Shown: positions 1-5,416 of the stretch, piece after piece
Layout: the number at the start of each line of letters is the position of its first letter
How positions within the stretch are numbered: position 1 is the first letter of the stretch
Source: Candidatus Nanoarchaeia archaeon
GTDB lineage: Archaea > Nanoarchaeota > Nanoarchaeia > SCGC-AAA011-G17 > JAFCDX01
Reading direction: 5' to 3'
NCBI GenBank assembly: GCA_028717785.1
Contig: JAQUND010000077.1
Location: forward strand, 1-7,322
DNA length: 7,322 nucleotides
Program-made: the position numbers and the translations under genes
Notes under the pieces: model-generated
What the model was told of the DNA's origin: nothing
Databases searched by the model: none
What the model saw: the letters and a program-made list of their open reading frames with translations, nothing else

Positions 1-330
1 TGGAGTGGGGAAAAAAACATAAAAAATTGTAAAAGCAAGAACAAATCCTAAAAATAAAAAAACTAAAAATCTTAAAATTTTACCATGTTCAATCATTCTA
101 TCTGATTCTTTATTAAACATTACATCTTCATGTTCTTCATATTTCATAGTATTATACAATAATGGAACACTTGCAGTAACAGTCAAAAATACCATAACTA
201 AACTAGCATACTGTTCAAATATCCAAAAACTCAAAAATATTGCAACAGATGCATATAAAAAACCAATTAAAAATAATTCCCACCAATCTCTTTCTGCCTT
301 TATAGGGTTGATTAACGACTCTAAAACCAT
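1..330 (-). CDS. SpoIIM-like multi-pass membrane protein, N-terminal part (runs off left edge)
   Basis: The minus strand reads open from ATG at 330..328 to the window edge, giving 110 residues that start MVLESLINPIKAERDWWELF. Three hydrophobic segments lie near residues 19-38, 43-61 and 86-107. A short charged, Glu/Lys-rich loop (63-85) separates the second and third. The opening and the spacing of the segments match what I recall of archaeal proteins annotated as stage II sporulation protein M-like membrane proteins, common in DPANN genomes. Their function is not established, and the name does not imply sporulation. The C-terminal part lies outside the window. The start is supported by a TATA-like box about 26 bases upstream, which would give a leaderless transcript. 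The gene diverges from the isomerase-RuBisCO operon. The coding call is firm; the family is a recognition from memory. Confidence 0.75.
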   Translation of the reverse strand, partial: MVLESLINPIKAERDWWELFLIGFLYASVAIFLSFWIFEQYASLVMVFLTVTASVPLLYNTMKYEEHEDVMFNKESDRMIEHGKILRFLVFLFLGFVLAFTIFYVFFPTP

Positions 331-351
331 ATTAATCTTAATTTTATAAGC

Positions 352-359
352 TTTATATA
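352..359 (-). promoter_or_regulatory. TATA box of the minus-strand membrane protein gene
   Basis: On the minus strand the sequence reads TATATAAA, preceded by an A-rich, BRE-like stretch. Its centre is about 25-26 bases upstream of the ATG at 330, so transcription should begin at or next to the start codon (leaderless). No Shine-Dalgarno sequence lies between box and start. A second AT-rich match (CTTATAAAAT, 350..341) is too close to the start to be preferred. Confidence 0.6.
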
Positions 360-385
360 GTTTTTTGTTCAAAAAAGAAAAAGTT

Positions 386-393
386 TTATATAT
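386..393 (+). promoter_or_regulatory. TATA box of the isomerase-HAD-RuBisCO operon
   Basis: TTATATAT follows a purine-rich BRE-like stretch (AAAAAAGAAAAAG, 371..383). Its centre is about 25-26 bases before the ATG at 415, so the predicted transcription start coincides with the start codon and the first gene would be leaderless. No GAGGTG-like ribosome binding site occurs between 394 and 414. It sits back to back with the TATA box of the divergent gene, with the two boxes only about 26 bases apart. Confidence 0.6.
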
Positions 394-414
394 ATTTCAA
401 AACATATATATTAC

Positions 415-1239
415 ATGAATTTTAATGAAATATGTAAAGCAATAAAAGAAGTGAAAATACAAGGAGCTGAAAATGTTGCTAAAGCCGCAATAAAAGCTTA
501 TTATTTAAAACCAACAAAAGAATCAGTAAAAAAATTAATTTCTTTAAGACCAACAGAACCATGTTTAAGAAATTCTTTAAATTTTGTTCAAATGGATAAA
601 AAAAATATTTCAAAAGCATTAGTTCATTTTGAAGAATCTAAATATTTAATTTCAGAATATGGATCTAAATTAATTAATAACCATGATATTGTTTATACTC
701 ATTGCCATTCTAGTACTGTATTGGAAGTTTTAAAAAAAGCAAGAGAAAGAAAAAAAATATTCTTAGTAAGAAATACTGAATCAAGGCCTTTATTTCAAGG
801 AAGAATTACAAGTACTGAATTAGCTAAATTAAAAATACCAAATTCACATTTTGTTGATTCTGCTATGCGTATTGCACTAAAAAAAGCAGATCTAATGTTA
901 ATTGGTGCTGATGCAATAACTGCAGAAGGAAAAGTAATTAATAAAATTGGATCTGAACTAGCAGCAGAAGTTGCTAAAAAATATGAAGTTCCTATTTACA
1001 TTTGTACAAATTCATGGAAATTTGATCCAAAAACAATATTTGGCTATGGAGAAATAATAGAAGAAAGACCAAAAAATGAAATTTGGAATAATCCACCAAA
1101 AGGAATTAATATTATTAATCCATCATTTGAAAAAATAGATCCAGATTTAATTACTGGAATAATTTCTGAATTAGGAATTCTAAGACCTGATAATTTTATT
1201 AGTGCAGTACAAAAGAAATACCCTTGGATGACAAAATGA
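415..1239 (+). CDS. Ribose-1,5-bisphosphate isomerase (eIF-2B alpha-like)
   Basis: 274 residues. The enzyme converts alpha-D-ribose-1,5-bisphosphate to ribulose-1,5-bisphosphate, the middle step of the archaeal AMP salvage route. It belongs to the eIF-2B alpha/beta/delta-like sugar-phosphate isomerases. Visible motifs are RPT at 45-47, the catalytic-cysteine motif THCHSS with Cys97, ESRPLFQGR at 122-130, and GADAI with the catalytic-type Asp166. VINKIGS (174-180) follows. These Cys and Asp residues correspond to Cys133 and Asp202 of the Thermococcus enzyme (about 320 residues). This copy is shorter, mostly in the N-terminal helical part. The position beside RuBisCO favours this role over methylthioribose-1-phosphate isomerase or true eIF-2B. 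ATG 415 is chosen because a TATA box lies about 26 bases upstream; translation is probably leaderless. The stop overlaps the next start as ATGA. Confidence 0.93.
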   Translation: MNFNEICKAIKEVKIQGAENVAKAAIKAYYLKPTKESVKKLISLRPTEPCLRNSLNFVQMDKKNISKALVHFEESKYLISEYGSKLINNHDIVYTHCHSSTVLEVLKKARERKKIFLVRNTESRPLFQGRITSTELAKLKIPNSHFVDSAMRIALKKADLMLIGADAITAEGKVINKIGSELAAEVAKKYEVPIYICTNSWKFDPKTIFGYGEIIEERPKNEIWNNPPKGINIINPSFEKIDPDLITGIISELGILRPDNFISAVQKKYPWMTK

Positions 1240-1940
1240 AATACCTAGAACCACCTATGAAATTTGATATAGGTTTAATGAAATTCATTCCAGATTTATT
1301 TAAAAAAAAGCCATTACTAACTTTTGATTTAGATAATACTCTGTTAAATTCTGATAAAGCACATGTAGTTGCATATCAATATGCTTTAAAAAAATTAAAT
1401 TTAAAAGTTTTAAAAGATAAAGAAATATATTTACAATTTGGAAAACCAAAACAAGAAGTAGCAAAAGCAATTTCTAATTCTAATGATAAAAAAATAATAA
1501 AAAAAATTACAAAATATCATGATTATTATCTATGGAATAAATCAAATAGCTTATCTAAAGTTTTACCAGGAGTAAAAGAAACACTGGAATATTTAAAAAA
1601 GAAATATGAAATTGCAGTTATTTCAAATTGTTCTCATAAAAGTATATTAAAATTACTAAATGGAGCAGGTTTAAACAAAAAATATTTTGATTTTGTTATT
1701 GGAGATGATGATGTTAACCATCCTAAACCCTGGCCAGATGAATTATTCTTAGCAGAAAAACTAGCTAGAGAAAATGCTTTATTTCATATTGGTGATTCTA
1801 TTTATGATATAAGAGCAGCTAAAAAAGCTAAAGTAAAAGCCATTTCAATACTATCAGGACACTATACAAAAGCACAATTACAAAAAGAAAAACCTTTTAA
1901 AATACTAAAACATATAAAATTATTAAAAGAAATATTATAA
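1236..1940 (+). CDS. HAD-superfamily phosphatase, translationally coupled to the isomerase
   Basis: 234 residues from ATG 1236. HAD motifs are all present: motif I DLDNTLL with nucleophile Asp31 and Asp33, motif II Ser130 in VISN, motif III Lys164 in HPKPWPDE, and motif IV GDSIYD with Asp187 and Asp191. The helical cap between residues about 38 and 110 resembles the phosphoglycolate-phosphatase-like subfamily. About 27 residues precede the HAD core. The ATG overlaps the isomerase stop (ATGA, 1236..1239), a usual sign of coupled translation. An in-frame TTG at 1224 would add four residues but is less likely. The RuBisCO gene begins about 13 bases after its stop. Substrate is unknown. Phosphoglycolate, or another sugar phosphate of the pathway, is an inference from the neighbours only. 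Confidence 0.88.
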   Translation: MKYLEPPMKFDIGLMKFIPDLFKKKPLLTFDLDNTLLNSDKAHVVAYQYALKKLNLKVLKDKEIYLQFGKPKQEVAKAISNSNDKKIIKKITKYHDYYLWNKSNSLSKVLPGVKETLEYLKKKYEIAVISNCSHKSILKLLNGAGLNKKYFDFVIGDDDVNHPKPWPDELFLAEKLARENALFHIGDSIYDIRAAKKAKVKAISILSGHYTKAQLQKEKPFKILKHIKLLKEIL

Positions 1941-1942
1941 AA

Positions 1943-1948
1943 GAGGTG
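1943..1948 (+). promoter_or_regulatory. Strong Shine-Dalgarno that fixes the RuBisCO start
   Basis: GAGGTG is fully complementary to the CACCTC core at the archaeal 16S rRNA 3' end. The same hexamer stands before the glycoprotein ATG at 5330. It lies just after the HAD stop, with five bases between it and the ATT at 1954. No ATG, GTG or TTG occurs in the RuBisCO frame near it. Confidence 0.75.
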
Positions 1949-1953
1949 TAAGA

Positions 1954-3252
1954 ATTTCACAGTATTTAGATTTTGTAGATTTTAAGTATAAACCTAGTAA
2001 GGATGATGTAATTTGTTTATTTAGATTCGAGCCTGGTCTAAATGTTTCTATAAAAGAAGCTATTGGAAGAATAGCATCTGAAAGTTCTAATGGTACTTGG
2101 ACTGAATTAAGCACACTAAAACCTCATATAAGAAAAATAAGAGCCAGAGCATTTGAAGTTAAAAATAATTTTGTTAAAATTGCTTATCCTATAGAATTAT
2201 TTGAATTAGGAAATATGCCACAATTATACAGTTCTGTTGCTGGAAATATTTTTGGTATGAAAGCATTAAAAAATTTGAGATTAGAAGATATAGATTTTTC
2301 TGAAAAATATATTAAATCATTCAAAGGACCCCAATTCGGTATTGATGGAGTTAGAAAATTTATGAATATTTATAATAGACCTTTAACTGCAACAGTTCCA
2401 AAACCAAAAGTAGGAATGACAACAGAAGAACATGCAAAAGTTTTGTATGATGCTTGGATAGGTGGAGTTGATTTTGGTAAAGATGATGAAAATTTAACTA
2501 ATCAAAATTTTAACAAATTTGAAAATCGTGTTAAACTTTGTGCAAAAATGAGAGATAAAGCAGAAAAAGAAACTGGAGAAAAGAAAGATTACTTCATTAA
2601 TATTACAGCAGAAACAAAAGAGATGATTAGAAGAGCAAATATAATTAAAAAATATAATTTCAAATATATGATGATTGATATTTTAACTGCTGGTTGGTCT
2701 GGGTTACAAACTTTAAGAGATGAATCTAATGATTTAAAATTAGCTATACATGCTCATAGAGCAATGCATGCAGCATTTACAAGAAATCCGAAACATGGAA
2801 TTTCAATGTTAACTATAGCTAAATGTTCTAGGTTGGTTGGAGTAGATAATATGCATATTGGAACAGCTGTAGGTAAATTAGTATCTCCAATAAAAGAAGT
2901 TTTAGGTATAGAAAAAGAAATTACTGGAGAAGAAATTGAAGAAACTATAATTAATAATGATAATCAAATATTACAACAAGAATGGTATAATATTAAACCT
3001 ACATTACCTGTTTCTTCAGGTGGTTTACATCCTGGATTAGTTCCTTATATTATTAAAATGCTAGGAAAAGATTGTGTATTACAATTAGGCGGAGGAATAC
3101 ACGGTCATCCAAATGGAACAAAAGCAGGAGCAATAGCATTTAGACAAGCAATTGAATCCACACTAACAGGAAATAATTTAAGAGATTATGCTAAAACACA
3201 TAATGAATTAAAATTAGCATTAGATAAATGGGGTTTCCATAAACCTATCTGA
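1954..3252 (+). CDS. rbcL: Form III RuBisCO large subunit, probable ATT start
   Basis: Carboxylates ribulose-1,5-bisphosphate to two 3-phosphoglycerates. Read from 1954 the protein has 432 residues, normal for archaeal form III. Active-site residues are complete (spinach numbers in brackets): Glu43 (60), Thr48 (65), Trp49 (66), Asn98 (123), Lys150 (175), Lys152 (177), carbamylated Lys176 (201) with Asp178 and Glu179 in DFGKDDE, His268 (294), Arg269 (295), His301 (327), loop-6 Lys308 (334), Ser355 (379) and the GGG at 379-381. The frame is closed by TAA at 1924..1926, and the first ATG (2215, residue 88) lies after Glu43, Thr48 and Trp49. Starting there would remove the N-terminal domain and these residues. 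Between 1927 and 2214 there is no in-frame ATG, GTG or TTG. ATT 1954 sits five bases behind GAGGTG and gives the N-terminus (M)SQYLDFVDF. Subtype within form III is not resolved here. Confidence 0.93.
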   Translation: MSQYLDFVDFKYKPSKDDVICLFRFEPGLNVSIKEAIGRIASESSNGTWTELSTLKPHIRKIRARAFEVKNNFVKIAYPIELFELGNMPQLYSSVAGNIFGMKALKNLRLEDIDFSEKYIKSFKGPQFGIDGVRKFMNIYNRPLTATVPKPKVGMTTEEHAKVLYDAWIGGVDFGKDDENLTNQNFNKFENRVKLCAKMRDKAEKETGEKKDYFINITAETKEMIRRANIIKKYNFKYMMIDILTAGWSGLQTLRDESNDLKLAIHAHRAMHAAFTRNPKHGISMLTIAKCSRLVGVDNMHIGTAVGKLVSPIKEVLGIEKEITGEEIEETIINNDNQILQQEWYNIKPTLPVSSGGLHPGLVPYIIKMLGKDCVLQLGGGIHGHPNGTKAGAIAFRQAIESTLTGNNLRDYAKTHNELKLALDKWGFHKPI

Positions 3253-3260
3253 ACATCAAA

Positions 3261-3268
3261 TTTATAAA
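3261..3268 (+). promoter_or_regulatory. TATA box of the tRNA-Ser gene
   Basis: TTTATAAA, preceded by ATCAAA as a possible BRE, is centred about 27 bases before the tRNA 5' end at 3292. This suits direct or near-direct initiation of the tRNA transcript, independent of the RuBisCO operon that ends at 3252. T-rich sequence at 3276..3288 between the box and the tRNA could also end the upstream operon transcript. Confidence 0.55.
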
Positions 3269-3329
3269 CTAAATATTTTTATATTTTATATGCCGCGATC
3301 GCATAACCTGGTAGTGCGCCAGCCTTGAG

Positions 3330-3365
3330 ATAAACTTTTTTAAAAAGTCTAATCAAAAACATGAA
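3330..3365 (+). other. tRNA intron 1, canonical site 37/38 (36 nt)
   Basis: The intron interrupts the anticodon loop after G37, and its removal restores a 7-nt loop on a 5-bp stem. A relaxed bulge-helix-bulge can be drawn. The outer helix is the anticodon stem. The 3' bulge is AA^A (3364..3366). The central helix CTTG (3324..3327) pairs with CATG (3360..3363) at three of four positions, with one T-T mismatch. The 5' bulge is AG^A (3328..3330). Inside, ACTTTT/AAAAGT forms a hairpin (3334..3339 with 3343..3348) with a 3-nt TTA loop. Confidence 0.85.
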
Positions 3366-3436
3366 AGCTGGTTTCCGCAAGGATATGCAGGTTCAAAATA
3401 AACTTTTGATAAAAGTTTAATCAAAAGAATATGAAA
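3330..3436 (+). repeat. Direct repeat made by the two tRNA introns (3330..3366 and 3398..3436)
   Basis: By hand alignment, 32 of 37 bases agree, with one 2-base gap. Shared blocks are ATAAACTTTT, AAAAGT, TAATCAAAA and ATGAAA. Differences are the 3-nt hairpin loop (TTA versus GAT), one C/T change at 3349/3417, one C/T change at 3360/3430, and an extra GA at 3427..3428. The exon between the copies is not repeated. Confidence 0.9.
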
Positions 3437-3437
3437 G
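3398..3437 (+). other. tRNA intron 2, T-loop site 59/60 (40 nt), copy of intron 1
   Basis: The intron interrupts the T-loop between positions 59 and 60; its removal gives TTCAAAT on the GCAGG/CCTGC stem. A good bulge-helix-bulge is visible. The outer helix is the T-stem. The 3' bulge is AG^T (3436..3438). The central helix TTCA (3392..3395) pairs perfectly with TGAA (3432..3435). The 5' bulge is AA^A (3396..3398). The inside forms a 9-bp hairpin TAAACTTTT/AAAAGTTTA with loop GAT (3399..3419). The sequence aligns closely with intron 1. Confidence 0.88.
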
Positions 3438-3451
3438 TCCTGCTCGCGGCG

Positions 3452-3455
3452 TTTT
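3452..3455 (+). terminator. Short T-tract after the tRNA
   Basis: TTTT follows the discriminator base directly, then AT-rich sequence (TTTCTTTATA) continues. Archaeal transcripts commonly end at such T-runs. The tract is short, so this is a weak call. The remaining bases up to 3551 hold no reading frame or RNA that I can support. Confidence 0.35.
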
Positions 3456-3524
3456 AATTTCTTTATAAAAAAATAATTAATTCTTAAAATAAATTTTAAA
3501 AAATAATTAGAAAGAAATTAAAAT

Positions 3525-3548
3525 AAAAAAATAGAATAAAAAGAAAAA
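3525..3548 (-). terminator. T-tract terminator of the glycoprotein gene
   Basis: On the minus strand, just past the stop codon at 3552, three T-runs follow one another: T5 (3548..3544), T5 (3542..3538) and T7 (3531..3525). There is no hairpin, as is usual for intrinsic termination in archaea. The tracts lie between two convergent transcription units, the glycoprotein gene and the tRNA. Confidence 0.55.
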
Positions 3549-3551
3549 GAT

Positions 3552-5330
3552 TTATTTCTTTTTCTTAGCCATCATTACTAGGTATATAATCACTATTATT
3601 ACAATACCAATTAATACCCACCATAACCAAGCTAAATTTGATTTTTGTTGTACTACTTCAGGTACAGCTTCACTAGTTGCACCAGCTAATTTTTCTATAC
3701 TTATATCGGCTTTATTTAGTAATACTCTGTTTAGTGTTACTTTAACATCATTAGTTCCATCGCCAGTTAAATCAACTTCTTTTGATGTACCAGATGGTAA
3801 AGTTAAACTTATTTTACTATCAATTGTAACTGTTACTGAATCAGATGTTATTGAATCAATTTTTAATGTATGATCAATTGTTCCATACTTAAATGTAGTT
3901 GATTGACCTGTTGATACGTCAGTTGTTCCTTGTTCTTTTGAAATATCAATTGCTGTAGGTTGTTGTGCTGTTGTACCTGAAGCTGTTTCACTAGCATATA
4001 TTGATTCTCTTGAATAAACAGTTATATCCTTTTGACATGTTTGTTTATTACCTGCTGCATCTTGTGTTTCACATTCTAAACTTATTGTTCCTGACTGTTG
4101 GGGTGAATATATTCCACTACATGCATTAGTAGCTGTACATATATCAGTACCATGAGTAGCTTCATATAATCTTGTTGTATTAGCATCCCCATCACATGAA
4201 ACTGTAAATTCTCTATATACTATAAATCTTTCATCAGGTATTGATATTTCACAAACTCTAGCTGTGTTATCAAATGTTACATTGTAACCTGTACTATTTG
4301 AAGTATGTTGGAAATAATCTGAAGCATAAATACCAAAGGAAATATTACCACCTTCTGCGAAAGTATTTCCAGTCATTGGTAAAGTTGCATAAAATACACA
4401 ACCAGCAGCTCCTTGAGCCCATGTACATGAAGTTAAATTAGTCATATTAGTTTGATTTCCAGCTGCACTTTTAGTTACAATACCTGTACTATTAGACCAC
4501 CATATAGATATATTACTTACACCATTTGGTTTAGTATTTCTATCTGCAGTCAAATTGTTCCATATATTAGCATCTGTAATTGTTGCATAAATTGTTATAT
4601 TGGAAGTATTTTTTATAAATATAGTTCCTGCATTACCTGCGTTTTTAGTATCCACTCCATTTGAAACTTGAATATTTGAAATTATTGGTGCTCGACTATC
4701 TACACCAACTGTAAAAGACAAAATATTTATAGTATTTGTATTACTTGCATTAGTTGCAACAATTGAAATAGTTCCAGTTGTTTCGGCTGGTCCTGCATTA
4801 AGACCCGTACCATTTACAGATACATTAATTCCAAAAGTCATATTATTATAAGCTCCAGTTGTTGCATTAGCTAAACCATTATATGAGTAATTATATAACA
4901 ATACTTGCGTAATTGACATATTTAAATAACCAAAACCAGGTATTGCTGTATTATTAATATAAGGTGTTATATTCGAACTATATTGATTAGTTCTATGATC
5001 TATTTGGAATAAATTTGGAAAAGTAATTGTAATATTAGTTAAATTACTTGAACCAGTATTATTAAGTGTAAAATTAAACATTAAAGAAACTAAATTTGCA
5101 CCTAATATTTGAGAAGTATTAGCTGAATAATTAGTATATGGATTCCACCATACTTTATAAGCATTATATGAACTATTATAAGTTGTATAATTAATTACAT
5201 TACCATCAGCTTGAATTATTTTATAAAAACTTTGCTTACCATTTCCTTCAACAAAACTACTAGAAACAAAATAAACACTAGTTAACAATAAAATTGTTAT
5301 TATGATTGAATTTAAAATCTCTTTTCTCAT
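3552..5330 (-). CDS. Secreted, membrane-anchored, heavily N-glycosylated surface protein (unrecognised family)
   Basis: 592 residues. A signal or anchor helix lies at about 5-26 after the charged MRKE. A C-terminal transmembrane helix (about 566-588, LAWLWWVLIGIVIIVIIYLV) ends in four lysines, so the bulk should face outward. By eye there are about 29 N-X-S/T sequons, all before residue 386 and none after. A cysteine-rich stretch (C360, C379, C398, C404, C420, C432) follows, resembling an Ig-like domain with disulfides. Then come a Ser/Thr/Gln linker (about 447-476) and a beta-rich domain (about 477-547) with a VDLTGDGTNDVKV motif. The layout is typical of archaeal cell-surface or S-layer-associated proteins, but I do not recognise a named family. 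ATG 5330 is preceded by GAGGTG at a 10-base spacing. The gene has its own TATA box and a T-tract terminator, so it is probably transcribed alone. Confidence 0.85.
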   Translation of the reverse strand: MRKEILNSIIITILLLTSVYFVSSSFVEGNGKQSFYKIIQADGNVINYTTYNSSYNAYKVWWNPYTNYSANTSQILGANLVSLMFNFTLNNTGSSNLTNITITFPNLFQIDHRTNQYSSNITPYINNTAIPGFGYLNMSITQVLLYNYSYNGLANATTGAYNNMTFGINVSVNGTGLNAGPAETTGTISIVATNASNTNTINILSFTVGVDSRAPIISNIQVSNGVDTKNAGNAGTIFIKNTSNITIYATITDANIWNNLTADRNTKPNGVSNISIWWSNSTGIVTKSAAGNQTNMTNLTSCTWAQGAAGCVFYATLPMTGNTFAEGGNISFGIYASDYFQHTSNSTGYNVTFDNTARVCEISIPDERFIVYREFTVSCDGDANTTRLYEATHGTDICTATNACSGIYSPQQSGTISLECETQDAAGNKQTCQKDITVYSRESIYASETASGTTAQQPTAIDISKEQGTTDVSTGQSTTFKYGTIDHTLKIDSITSDSVTVTIDSKISLTLPSGTSKEVDLTGDGTNDVKVTLNRVLLNKADISIEKLAGATSEAVPEVVQQKSNLAWLWWVLIGIVIIVIIYLVMMAKKKK

Positions 5331-5340
5331 TCTTTTTTAA

Positions 5341-5346
5341 CACCTC
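5341..5346 (-). promoter_or_regulatory. Shine-Dalgarno of the surface protein gene
   Basis: GAGGTG on the minus strand, with ten bases to the ATG at 5330. A second GGAG lies just upstream (5351..5348). It is the same core hexamer found before the RuBisCO start, which shows this organism uses it. Confidence 0.75.
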
Positions 5347-5400
5347 ACTCCTAAATTTTTTTAAATTATGATTAATTTATAATTTATTCATTCCATTTAG

Positions 5401-5408
5401 TATATAAA
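5401..5408 (-). promoter_or_regulatory. TATA box of the surface protein gene
   Basis: On the minus strand TTTATATA follows a purine-rich BRE-like stretch (AACAAAAGA). Transcription would begin near 5379, giving a leader of about 50 bases that carries the Shine-Dalgarno. The box lies within 16 bases of the AMP phosphorylase stop. No T-tract separates the two genes, so some read-through from upstream is possible. Confidence 0.6.
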
Positions 5409-5416
5409 TCTTTTGT

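Larger units (their letters stand above)
3292..3451 (+). tRNA. tRNA-Ser(UGA) with two introns (anticodon loop and T-loop)
   Basis: The mature tRNA would be 84 nt, made of three exons (3292..3329, 3366..3397, 3438..3451). The acceptor stem GCCGCGA/TCGCGGC is perfect, with discriminator G73 as expected for serine. The D-arm is GCAT-AACCTGGTA-GTGC with the GG pair. The anticodon stem is CCAGC/GCTGG and the loop CTTGAGA has anticodon TGA. The long variable region (3372..3386) folds as TCC-GCAA-GGA, a class II arm as in serine tRNAs. The T-arm is GCAGG-TTCAAAT-CCTGC. CCA is not encoded; TTTT follows directly. Removing both introns is needed to form the anticodon and T loops, so a scan that allows only one canonical intron may miss the gene. 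Leucine is disfavoured by anticodon and G73. Exon ends come from loop geometry and could shift by a base or so. Confidence 0.93.

Noticed and set aside
1224..1235. TTG start for the HAD phosphatase
   Set aside because: It adds only four residues, and the ATG at 1236 forms the usual ATGA overlap with the isomerase stop.
2215..3252. RuBisCO starting at the first ATG (345 residues)
   Set aside because: The same frame upstream encodes the conserved N-terminal domain, including the Glu60, Thr65 and Trp66 equivalents, and a strong ribosome binding site stands before 1954.
3330..3437. CRISPR-like or simple tandem repeat
   Set aside because: There are only two copies, and the sequence between them is tRNA exon (anticodon 3' stem, variable arm and T-stem), so they are introns.
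3292..3451. Split or permuted tRNA
   Set aside because: All exons are in normal order on one strand with a promoter upstream, so ordinary splicing of two introns explains the gene.
3292..3451. tRNA-Leu because of the long variable arm
   Set aside because: The anticodon is TGA and the discriminator is G73, both of which indicate serine.
4452..4664. Plus-strand reading frame of 70 codons
   Set aside because: It lies wholly inside the surface protein gene on the other strand, has low-complexity Ile/Ser/Tyr/Cys content, and has no ribosome binding site or recognisable motif.
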